From positions 1 through 41,855 of the forward strand of contig JANQJJ010000027.1 of assembly GCA_028281725.1 (NCBI GenBank): a stretch of 41,855 bases of DNA, in the 5' to 3' direction. The notes beneath the pieces are model-generated. The model did not search any database and was not told the origin of the DNA. It saw only the letters and a list, made by a program, of their open reading frames with translations. The stretch is from Pirellulaceae bacterium (GTDB taxonomy: Bacteria > Planctomycetota > Planctomycetia > Pirellulales > Pirellulaceae). Positions 1-7,953 of this stretch are shown here, piece after piece; positions within the stretch are counted from its first letter, which is position 1, and each line of letters opens with the position of its first letter. Both the position numbers and the translations under genes were made by a program.

Positions 1-1628
1 TGCACTGTCGGCGCGTGAAGGAGATTGTTCCGCGTGGATGCTCCGCTGAATTTCCAGACCGATTCCTTTGGGTTGCAGTCAAATTTCCAAATCAGCTCGC
101 CCTTGCCGTCCGAAGTTCCCCACGGGTCAAAACTGTACAGCCAGCCATCGCCGCCAGGAAAGATCACCTGAGTCTTGCCAGCCAACTCGGCAACCACAGG
201 TGATCCCCACTGCCCATGCAGAACGTTTTGTCCCGGCGAATCGTCTTGCCACAGAAGTTTGCCGGTCTTTTTATCAACGGCAATAAAGCTGGGTGCGTCG
301 GCCAATGGAGGCGTATGCGTTTCGTCGACACCGTTTCCGGTGACGGCGAAAATGCGGTCTCTCCAGACGGCAATCGTGCAGGTGCTGAGGTTGTGAGGAC
401 GTACGCCAAGTGCCGACATCATATCCAGCCGCCAAACGACATCCGCTTCCTTGTCATCGGTAAAGGCTTCGTTTTGTTCCGGTCCATCGTTCCGATCATC
501 GTGGAATCCCATCGTATCCAGGCAGACGATTTCGCAGCGATTGGTCACATACCACAATCGATCACCTTCGACGCATGGACGACTGGTCACACCCTGCAAC
601 GGCCAATCGTGGACTCGTCCCGTCGACAATTTTTCGTTGGAATGTTGCCATAGAAATTTGCCGTCGGGCTTTCGGAAGCACAGCAACACGCCCAGATCAA
701 CATGGCTGGGGTATCGTGCGAGGTAACCGTGAGCATTGTTGGTTCCGATATAGACGTGCTTATCATCAACGACCGCTGCCCGCATCGTTTGCGATCCCAG
801 CGGCATCCGCCATCGAACGTTTTGCCCCGACTCAGCATCCCATGTCAAAACGGTCTTCGAGTCATCAGCCAATTCCGGGTTCACCTGTTTGGCCGGCGCG
901 TCAAGCTTAGGTGCAGGGCTCGCTGATGTTGGGTTCGCTGATGTCGCCCACTTCGGCGGCTTGTTTTGAACCTCGATTTTAGCCAGCCAAGTTGCTCCGC
1001 GTTTCAAGGTCACTCGGTCGCCCAAGATTTCGATGCTTGCCGATTCATCATCGACCTCGATATGATACGTGCCGGCGCGCAGCCGAGTCGTGATCCCTTC
1101 CTTCGACACGGTCAGCTCTTCGACGCACCTTTCTCCATCGACAATCCGGATAGGCACGGACGCTTCCGAATTGCTCTCGATTCGAATCGTGCCTTTGCCT
1201 GATTCGAGAAAAATGAGGACTCCGGCAAAAAGCAGCAACGCCATCGCTGTTGCAAGGATCCGCCTCGGCCATGGCGATCGTCGGGAACCTCCGCTTCCGA
1301 TCACTCCAGCGACTTCATAACCGCCGATGCGGCCAAAAGAATTCGGATCATCCGTCGGCGCAAGATGCGCTAGCACTTGTTCGACTTGTGAATCAAACCG
1401 ACCATCGACTTCCGAGCCGAACCGATCGGAACTCGGCAAACTATCCGCGCCACCGAGCAGCTTGGTGGCTTCTTCCCAGACGGCTTCGTCGGCGACTCGA
1501 CGTTCCAGTTCTGCCCCGCAGCTGGCGCACTGATGGAGGTGTCGCGTCAATTCACGTTCGGCATCAGAGCTAAGATCGCCGTCTACAAACGCGGCCAGTC
1601 GCTTTGGATCGCAGATCAGCTGACTCAT
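1..1628 (-). CDS. Membrane-anchored zinc-finger / PQQ beta-propeller protein with a vestigial kinase N-lobe (partial, C-terminus off the window)
   Basis: The ORF track misses this gene because it has no stop in the window; I translated it by hand. Residues 1-40 form an anti-sigma-type zinc finger (C6, then HLHQCASC with H30/C34/C37). Residues ~98-114 read FGRIGGYEVAGVIGSGG, the opening strand and glycine loop of planctomycete Ser/Thr kinases. The protein then jumps straight to a basic patch and a transmembrane helix (~122-141). After that come the ESGKGTIRIESN-type post-membrane domain seen in those kinases and a PQQ/quinoprotein-like propeller with repeated W-rich strands. The lysine, HRD and DFG parts of a kinase are absent. 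The start ATG overlaps the TGA of the upstream sigma factor (ATGA), so the two are translationally coupled. Inferred role: membrane sensor and anti-sigma factor of that sigma factor. It cannot phosphorylate. The C-terminal extent is unknown. Confidence 0.88.
   Translation of the reverse strand, partial: MSQLICDPKRLAAFVDGDLSSDAERELTRHLHQCASCGAELERRVADEAVWEEATKLLGGADSLPSSDRFGSEVDGRFDSQVEQVLAHLAPTDDPNSFGRIGGYEVAGVIGSGGSRRSPWPRRILATAMALLLFAGVLIFLESGKGTIRIESNSEASVPIRIVDGERCVEELTVSKEGITTRLRAGTYHIEVDDESASIEILGDRVTLKRGATWLAKIEVQNKPPKWATSANPTSASPAPKLDAPAKQVNPELADDSKTVLTWDAESGQNVRWRMPLGSQTMRAAVVDDKHVYIGTNNAHGYLARYPSHVDLGVLLCFRKPDGKFLWQHSNEKLSTGRVHDWPLQGVTSRPCVEGDRLWYVTNRCEIVCLDTMGFHDDRNDGPEQNEAFTDDKEADVVWRLDMMSALGVRPHNLSTCTIAVWRDRIFAVTGNGVDETHTPPLADAPSFIAVDKKTGKLLWQDDSPGQNVLHGQWGSPVVAELAGKTQVIFPGGDGWLYSFDPWGTSDGKGELIWKFDCNPKESVWKFSGASTRNNLLHAPTV
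1287..1337 (-). other. Remnant of a protein kinase N-terminal lobe inside the anti-sigma-like protein
   Basis: The encoded peptide GRIGGYEVAGVIGSGG matches the beta-1 strand and start of the glycine-rich loop of bacterial Hanks-type kinases. It stops exactly where MG..V.KA would follow and continues in frame into the juxtamembrane segment SRRSPWPRR. This pattern fits an in-frame loss of the whole catalytic core. Confidence 0.75.
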
Positions 1629-2224
1629 AAGTGGGATGCCTCGAATTCCGCAACTGCTTTTCGTAATCGCTGCATGACTCGGCAGCGAGCGGTGTAAATC
1701 GTTCCAAGCTCTTTGCCTAGCCTTGCAGCCGCTGCCGGGTTGCTCAGACCATCAATGACCGTCAGCTTGAAGGCCAGCCAAGTGTCCGGTTGCACGTCGC
1801 CGCTGACAATCTCCGCAGCGCGACGATATCGCTCTCGGCGAATCTCCCAATCGATCAACGACTCCGTCTCCGAGTCGGCTTGTGGATACGCAGCCAGCAA
1901 CTCCTGCATTGACGAACCGCCGGCGGCCTCATCTGCCCCGCGTCGCGAGATCGCATTGACGATCGCGTTACGAGTGACTCGCCTTAGCCAGTGACGGAAC
2001 CGCGTCGATGCGTCCTGCTTTTTCCAACGACCAATCGCGGACGCGACCGCCAGCAAGACTTGTTGCGACAGGTCCTGAGCATCGGCTTCCTGAAACCCGC
2101 GAGCTACTGCCGTTCGAAAAATGACCGGACGATACATCGAAACAAATTGTTCCCACGCCACCCGGTTTTCAGGGTCCTTGACCTGAACAATCAGGCTTTC
2201 GCGGGTCTCGGGGAACTGTGTCAT
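1625..2224 (-). CDS. ECF-family RNA polymerase sigma factor (planctomycete kinase-linked type)
   Basis: About 199 aa if started at MTQFPETRE (ATG at 2224). The track's longer ORF adds 19 unconvincing residues (MFDSCRVEFRLWF...). Region 2 is seen in FVSMYRPVIFRTAVARGF...DAQDLSQQVLLAVASAI, followed by FRHWLRRVTRNAIVNAISRR, which fits regions 2.3-2.4. Region 4 is the C-terminal helix-turn-helix DGLSNPAAAARLGKELGTIYTARCRVMQRLRK. It would direct RNA polymerase to a small regulon, possibly including its own promoter. Its TGA overlaps the ATG of the zinc-finger membrane protein, the usual sigma/anti-sigma order. In planctomycetes such sigma factors are commonly paired with membrane Ser/Thr kinases; here the partner has lost the kinase. 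Confidence 0.93.
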   Translation of the reverse strand: MTQFPETRESLIVQVKDPENRVAWEQFVSMYRPVIFRTAVARGFQEADAQDLSQQVLLAVASAIGRWKKQDASTRFRHWLRRVTRNAIVNAISRRGADEAAGGSSMQELLAAYPQADSETESLIDWEIRRERYRRAAEIVSGDVQPDTWLAFKLTVIDGLSNPAAAARLGKELGTIYTARCRVMQRLRKAVAEFEASHL

Positions 2225-2509
2225 GACGTGTTTCAGCTGATGGAACCAAAGACGGAATTCTACCCGACAACTGTCAAACACACGAATTCGGAATCCTTAC
2301 ACGAAAACTTTCCATATCAGCTCCCCGGTCTTCCTTGTGGAAAGAGAGCACGAGCCCCCGGAGCAATATCGGAGTTCTTTCATGGAAAGTCGAAAACAGG
2401 CTACACCCAAAGTAAAACTGCTCTAGGTGAATCAATCCAGCTTAGACAGGGGGCGGCGCGGCTGGGCAGTGAGAGCGACGCGGGGCGTGAGCGGGCGACG
2501 AGACGCGTG
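2225..2509. other. Intergenic region between the DUF3686-type ATPase gene and the sigma factor
   Basis: No convincing gene. On the minus strand a TAGAAT -10-like box lies about 40 bases upstream of the sigma start, but its -35 is poor. The nearby TTGACA is only 9 bases from TAGAAT, so the two cannot form one normal promoter. No clear terminator for the ATPase gene was seen. Confidence 0.4.
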
Positions 2510-5500
2510 TTATTCCTTTTCCGCGGCGTCGATTTCGTTTTGTAGCTCTCGGTATTGCTGCAGGCAGTCATCGATCGAGTTGCGCAGACGCTCGAGCTGA
2601 GTATTGTTGATCGCTGCCGACTCCAGCACAGGGCGCAATCCGTCGTAGAGTAGCTGGAATTGGCTGCGGACCAGATCGGTCATCACGCGCGGAACGGAGT
2701 GTTGGACCAGTACCTTTTGTTCGGGTAGTTCTCGACTGGCCGACTCCATGCGCCGGGCTTCCGTGGAGATGGCATCGCTCACCTGGCCACCTAGCGAGCC
2801 CAAGCCCGCGTTGAGATGTGCCAAGCCTTCCTCAAGTGCGGCAGCGCGATCGTTCGCGTGACTGGCGGCAATGGCCTGCGACATCGTACGGCGGATGGAC
2901 TCCAGACCATCGCGAAGACCGGACAGTATCCGCAACACTTGGGCCGTGCTATCGTCGCCCTCCAAACCCTGCATGCGGACGCTCTCCACGTAGGCGTATT
3001 TGATTTGCTCCCAGCGGTCAGCCTCTTCGGTTGTTAACGTGCCCAACAGTTCCCTAAACTTCAGCAGATTCGATTCGCCATCTCGCGTTAGCGTCTGCGC
3101 GTCCTGCTCGTAGTTCGCCATAATCAAGCTCTGCAACTCTGCCTCGTTCATGACAGGTACCACGCGTTCGGCTATACGGTTCATATTGCGATAGCTGCCC
3201 TGCAACTTGAATGGAGGCTCGGTACGGTACGCATCGGCCTGAGCCGCACTGCGGATGTAAGTTCGGTTGACGCGTAAAACAATGTCACGCACCTTCAACA
3301 GCTTGGTAATCACCGAGATCATGTCCGATAGCTGGTCACCGGCCAAGTTGGATTCCAGTTCCAGCCGCTCGGTTGTGCCCAACTCGGCGGCCCGAATGAT
3401 GGCGCGTTGGTCTCGGCTGGAGCAGCGCCCCAGCTGTTGTAGCGACGAGTTGCTGGTCAGGCAGTTTTCGATGTAGCTCAACTCGAACGCTTCGCGCGCG
3501 TCCCCGATAATTTCTCCCAAGTTGTAAACGTCGGCTCGATTGGACAACATGTCGGGTATCTGAAAACGATCGCCGCTTTCGGTGTAGGGATTGCCCGCCA
3601 TAACGACGACCACCTTCCGGCCTCGCAGATCGAAGGTTTTGGGCTGGCCGCGGGAGACGCCTTCAATTCTTCGCGTCGCATCGCACAATGGAATAAACTT
3701 TTGCAGCAGTTCCGGATTGCAGTGTTGAATGTCATCCAAATACAGCATGACATTGTCGCCCATTTCGAGCGCCAAATTGATTCGACGCACCTCTTCGCGC
3801 GCCGACGCGTTCGTTGCCTCGGCGGGATCCAGCGACGTGATCTGGTGTCCCAAGGCAGGTCCGTTGACTTTGACAAACACCAGCCCTAGTCGGTTGGCAA
3901 TGTACTCCATCAACGTCGTCTTGCCGTAGCCCGGCGGACTGATCAGCAACAACAGCCCCATTCGATCGGTTCGCTTGCCTTCGCCGGCTGCGCCAATTTG
4001 TTTGGCCAGGTTGTCACCTACCAGCGGCAGATAAACTTCGTCGATCAGCCGGTTGCGTACGAAGCTGGTCAGCACCTTCGGTTTGAACTCGTCGACGCGC
4101 AGTTTTTTGCTGGCCTCCTGGATCAGTCGATGCTTCGTATGGCGCAGTGCCGTGAAGCGAGGGAGCGTCTCGCGGCGGTAGCTATCCAGCCGAGATAGAA
4201 ACTCGTGATAGTTCAGTCTGAGCGTGCCGCCGGAAATTCTGGGGTGATCACCGACCACCGAATCCAGTTGCAGCGCTACCGGTACGTCTGGACCGGGCGT
4301 ATACCCATCGCGGTCGCTGAGCAGCAACGCCGCCACCTCCAGTCGATAATTGCTTATCGGATCGGGGTCTTCCGCTGCGCCTGATTGTTCCGCGATGTAT
4401 CCATCCACGGCGTCGCAGGAGAGCGTCCAGGCGGCAACCGGGTCATCACCATTGGCCGCAATCGACTCAGCCAATCGGCCGCGCTCGTCGGATGGTAAGT
4501 GGTCTTGCAAGTGTTGCAGCACGTGGACGGCTCTGGGGCTGGCGACGACCTTGTCGCATCGGCTGGTTAGCTGCGAAAACAGGTAGCGAGCCGCCAACGA
4601 GACTTGCGGAGGCGATATGATCCCTTTGCCGCATTTCATCATCAACCTTCTAAGACGCCGCTCGTAGCCTTGGCCCGCGACGGATTTCGGCAGCATGGCA
4701 GCCACGGTTGCGAAGCCAGAAATCCATGTCTCCATCTTGGCTCGACGCTCTGCCGGCACGAGTGTGTTCCAGACAAACCAAGCCGGGCCGCGGACGTCGG
4801 GTGCAAACTTCAGCAAGCCCAGCTGCTGGTCCATTTCTAGCAGTGCGCCGAGTATTTTGGCTGCGTCACGATCGTGGACACCCCGCGAATAGCCTTCGTC
4901 GTGCCGCTGCTGCATCTGAGCGCGTACGAGCTCGACACGAGCGTCCGGCTGGAGCTTCAGGAACTGTTTCGATGACTCTCGCAATTCGTCGAATAGTTCC
5001 GCAGCCAGAAATTCGCCGCGATAGATTTCTTCAGATTCGCTCGGTAGCAACTGTTGCCACAAGTCCTGGGCTTCGTCGAGTGCCGGGTCGCTTAGGTCCT
5101 GGAAGAACTGGGTACCGGTCAAGTGCATTTGCAGCCGGCCGCTGCGCACCACCGACGTCAGCTCGATCGTCTGTCGATTGACTGAGAAACGGTGTCGCCC
5201 CAGCTGGATCAGCCCTTCTTCGCCGGTGAATAAATCTTGCCGATCTCTCAATTGCCGTAGCGAGTCGTCCGATACCGTCTTCAGGCGACTTAAGATATCG
5301 TCCATGCGTACCGTGTCACCGAGCTCTTGCAACTGGTCGGCGATCTGCCGCACCTTGTCGACCATAGGGTCGGAGGCGAAGTAAGACCGAAGAGCATCGG
5401 CATCGGACAACCGCAGAGCTCTGGAGGTGATGCCCTGCATGATGCGGTCTGCCGCCGACGCGAGCGACTGAGCTCGGCGCGAACGCGCCTCGATCAGATG

Positions 5501-7732
5501 TTGACGGCGAGCTTCGAACGCTTCGTACAGCGATTCCCGTTTTTCCGTCAGCCTCAGCAGCAATTCATCGAATTCGGCAAAGCGACCTTCCAATTCTTCC
5601 AGCTGCAGCATCATCCGAGTGAGCGCATCGTCTAGCTTTTCCGGCGTATCCGCCGTCTCCAGCGCGCCGGCGGCCGCTTGATCGAGAAGCTTCGTCTGGG
5701 ACGCAAAGTCGGCTTCCATTTCACCTGAGAGCAGGTCGCGAATGCGGGCTTTGAGTCCGGAGCGAACTCGATTCAATTCCGCCAGCAGATCGCCGGTCTG
5801 ATCGACGATCGCCGTCCTCTGCGTGAGATCTTCGATCTTGAGTTGCGAGACGGTTTCGATCAGCAACTCCAGATCGGAACCGATTTCCGCCAGTTGCTCT
5901 TCCAGGTCGCGTCCGTCGGCAGCGGACCCGACCCGGTCGACCGCCTCTTCTGCGACGGAGATCCGCTGGCCGTAAGGCGTTAGCGATTTGGGGTTCAATA
6001 AAAACTGGACACAACGGTGGCCCAATCTCTCGGCCGCTTCAGCCAGCCGGGTTTCCAGATCGACGACCGCCGCCTCGTCGATAAACCGCCGCCCGCGGAG
6101 TCCAATGGCATGGCCACGTTGCTCGCGTATGCCAGCCAACCGGACCACGAAGTCGCCTATGGAATCGAAGGGCGACCGCGCGATGGCCTTGAGCAATTCG
6201 GTTGCGCTGGTTTGTGTTTCGACCAGTGCCTGCTCGGTCTCGCGGCGAACGCGTACGACTTTGTCAAATTCCTCGACCGCCGCGGTCGCCGTGTCACGAA
6301 TCTTCGCTAGCGGCTCAGAGAGCCGCATCGTCTCCTCTCGATCTAACCAGAAATAGCTATCCAGGACATCCGTGGAGCGTTTGGCCAAGTCGAGATAGAG
6401 ATCCGCGTAGGAGTCGTCCTTATCGATCAATTGCAGCAGTTCTTGGCACTCGGCCATACCGCGCACCAACTCGCGATTGCCGATCTTGTAGAGCATGGAG
6501 TCCGTGGCGACTTCAGCACGAAAGTTAGGCCCGACATACGGCGTGTGCCAAAGCTGCAGCGCGTGGTGCTTCTGAGCATGATCTTGAGAACGAAACGAGA
6601 TCATTTGCCCGTCGTCAAAAAACGCTTGGCCATGGCAAATCAGAGGTGTGTCGACTTCCTGGCGAATCAGATTGTAACGCAGGTGCAAGTATGTCCCGGA
6701 CTCCAGGTCGGTGAAGACGTAAAGGAAGTCCTCACCGTTGGGTGCCGCGATCGTCCGCTCATACAGCAGATTCTGCATGCCGTGATCAAACAGCTTGTGG
6801 TTGCCGGTTTGCAAATAGAATCCGCCGGGGAAGATGATGCCCTGATCGTCCGGAAGCAGGACGCAAGCTTGTGCCATCGCATCCATACGCGAGACCTGCT
6901 GACGTTTGGTGCTGTAGACCAGATATCGGAAATCCTTTTCCAGATAGGGTTTCATCTTCAGCAGAACGATGTTGCCCATCACGCAGTAGTGGATCTCGGC
7001 ATCGTCTAGCGTCTGATCTACGTTGGCGACAGGCTCAGAGTAGATGCCGCTTCCATCTTCGGTATTATCTTCGATTTTGATCGTCAGATCACCGCCGACG
7101 CATTCGACGAACACCAGATCGTTAATCGAGATATGCGGGTGCAGGCCGCTACGATGCTGATCCCGGGTCGCGCGCTGCCAGCGAAACGCATGTTGCTCCG
7201 GAAAGCGGACTTCTTGATCGCTACGATTATCCACGTAGCGAAGCCGGCTCCCCTCAATGGCCCATTTGAAGGCTTTGATGTCCGTCGGAGTCTTGCCAAC
7301 TTGGAAGACAAAGTAGACCAGCGGGCCGGCGCGAAAAAACCGGGAGAAGGTCGTGTCCTTGTAGTAGCGATACAGTTCACCAAAATCTTGGCGGAAACGA
7401 TCGTCGAACAGTTCTGACAACTCGACTTGATGCGCGATTTCTCCTTCGAGCCGATACAGGCTCAAGACGTCATCGCAGTTGATTTCGGTTTTCAGCCCAA
7501 ATTGGACGTTGTAGCCCAGCAGGACCAAATCGCCAATCGCCAACAAGTCGCGCGGTATGCAATTGTGGTCCGTGGACACGTGCGCCGTGCCGCCCAATCG
7601 CGTTTCGATGTTGCCGAAGACGGCCGAGCGAGCCGCATTGAGTTTCTCAAATCGTTCACGTAGATCGGCGGCTGCATCGCGCAGTCGATTGCGAAGGACT
7701 TCGTAGGTACCAGTTGCCAGCGATTCTGCCAT
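2510..7732 (-). CDS. Giant AAA+ ATPase with DUF3686-like N-terminus ('DNA repair ATPase' family), flotillin-operon partner
   Basis: 1740 aa. Residues ~1-450 resemble the DUF3686-type N-terminal region (LAIGDLVLLGYNVQFGLKTE). Residues ~470-900 are highly charged and helical, probably coiled coil. The AAA+ module has Walker A LLISPPGYGKTTLMEYIA (~1260-1275), Walker B NVMLYLDDIQH (~1325-1335), a sensor-1-like segment VVVVMAGNPYTESGDRF and an Arg in MLSNRADVYNLGE. A second helical region fills ~1440-1740. There is no signal peptide or membrane helix, so it is cytosolic. The family is annotated as DNA-repair ATPase, but I see no nuclease or DNA-binding motif. It follows a flotillin and an OB-fold membrane protein on the same strand, suggesting work at a flotillin scaffold (inference). 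Its ATG has no Shine-Dalgarno; a small ORF stops 2 bases upstream, suggesting coupled initiation. Confidence 0.9.
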   Translation of the reverse strand: MAESLATGTYEVLRNRLRDAAADLRERFEKLNAARSAVFGNIETRLGGTAHVSTDHNCIPRDLLAIGDLVLLGYNVQFGLKTEINCDDVLSLYRLEGEIAHQVELSELFDDRFRQDFGELYRYYKDTTFSRFFRAGPLVYFVFQVGKTPTDIKAFKWAIEGSRLRYVDNRSDQEVRFPEQHAFRWQRATRDQHRSGLHPHISINDLVFVECVGGDLTIKIEDNTEDGSGIYSEPVANVDQTLDDAEIHYCVMGNIVLLKMKPYLEKDFRYLVYSTKRQQVSRMDAMAQACVLLPDDQGIIFPGGFYLQTGNHKLFDHGMQNLLYERTIAAPNGEDFLYVFTDLESGTYLHLRYNLIRQEVDTPLICHGQAFFDDGQMISFRSQDHAQKHHALQLWHTPYVGPNFRAEVATDSMLYKIGNRELVRGMAECQELLQLIDKDDSYADLYLDLAKRSTDVLDSYFWLDREETMRLSEPLAKIRDTATAAVEEFDKVVRVRRETEQALVETQTSATELLKAIARSPFDSIGDFVVRLAGIREQRGHAIGLRGRRFIDEAAVVDLETRLAEAAERLGHRCVQFLLNPKSLTPYGQRISVAEEAVDRVGSAADGRDLEEQLAEIGSDLELLIETVSQLKIEDLTQRTAIVDQTGDLLAELNRVRSGLKARIRDLLSGEMEADFASQTKLLDQAAAGALETADTPEKLDDALTRMMLQLEELEGRFAEFDELLLRLTEKRESLYEAFEARRQHLIEARSRRAQSLASAADRIMQGITSRALRLSDADALRSYFASDPMVDKVRQIADQLQELGDTVRMDDILSRLKTVSDDSLRQLRDRQDLFTGEEGLIQLGRHRFSVNRQTIELTSVVRSGRLQMHLTGTQFFQDLSDPALDEAQDLWQQLLPSESEEIYRGEFLAAELFDELRESSKQFLKLQPDARVELVRAQMQQRHDEGYSRGVHDRDAAKILGALLEMDQQLGLLKFAPDVRGPAWFVWNTLVPAERRAKMETWISGFATVAAMLPKSVAGQGYERRLRRLMMKCGKGIISPPQVSLAARYLFSQLTSRCDKVVASPRAVHVLQHLQDHLPSDERGRLAESIAANGDDPVAAWTLSCDAVDGYIAEQSGAAEDPDPISNYRLEVAALLLSDRDGYTPGPDVPVALQLDSVVGDHPRISGGTLRLNYHEFLSRLDSYRRETLPRFTALRHTKHRLIQEASKKLRVDEFKPKVLTSFVRNRLIDEVYLPLVGDNLAKQIGAAGEGKRTDRMGLLLLISPPGYGKTTLMEYIANRLGLVFVKVNGPALGHQITSLDPAEATNASAREEVRRINLALEMGDNVMLYLDDIQHCNPELLQKFIPLCDATRRIEGVSRGQPKTFDLRGRKVVVVMAGNPYTESGDRFQIPDMLSNRADVYNLGEIIGDAREAFELSYIENCLTSNSSLQQLGRCSSRDQRAIIRAAELGTTERLELESNLAGDQLSDMISVITKLLKVRDIVLRVNRTYIRSAAQADAYRTEPPFKLQGSYRNMNRIAERVVPVMNEAELQSLIMANYEQDAQTLTRDGESNLLKFRELLGTLTTEEADRWEQIKYAYVESVRMQGLEGDDSTAQVLRILSGLRDGLESIRRTMSQAIAASHANDRAAALEEGLAHLNAGLGSLGGQVSDAISTEARRMESASRELPEQKVLVQHSVPRVMTDLVRSQFQLLYDGLRPVLESAAINNTQLERLRNSIDDCLQQYRELQNEIDAAEKE

Positions 7733-7734
7733 GG

Positions 7735-7953
7735 TTACTTGTTGCTATCTTCAGAGGGCAGGGTAGAGAAACTGAAGCGAAAATCCGGCCGATGGAGCCG
7801 CTGAAACGTCGTCCCCCATTGCCACCGCGAAGTCTCAGCGAATTGGCCGTGGTGCGCCGGATACGCCAGCGCGGCCAAGTGAGGCCACGGCAGCTGACCC
7901 GAGTCTAGTTTAAGCCTTCCCGTTAGTCGTCTTGCGTGCGACGAGTTGGCCAA
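7735..7953 (-). CDS. Possible small protein between flotillin and ATPase genes (72 aa or shorter)
   Basis: This frame opens inside the 3' end of the flotillin gene (first usable start is a TTG at 7953) and ends with TAA only two bases before the ATPase ATG. The part beyond the flotillin stop reads as a plausible protein, with W/F/R-rich strands such as SRWQWGTTFQRLHRPDFRF. About two thirds of third positions are G or C by hand count, like the neighbouring genes. Against it: no clear Shine-Dalgarno, an awkward start and no family I recognise. It may be a real coupled gene, a leader for the ATPase or chance. Confidence 0.3.
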   Translation of the reverse strand: MANSSHARRLTGRLKLDSGQLPWPHLAALAYPAHHGQFAETSRWQWGTTFQRLHRPDFRFSFSTLPSEDSNK

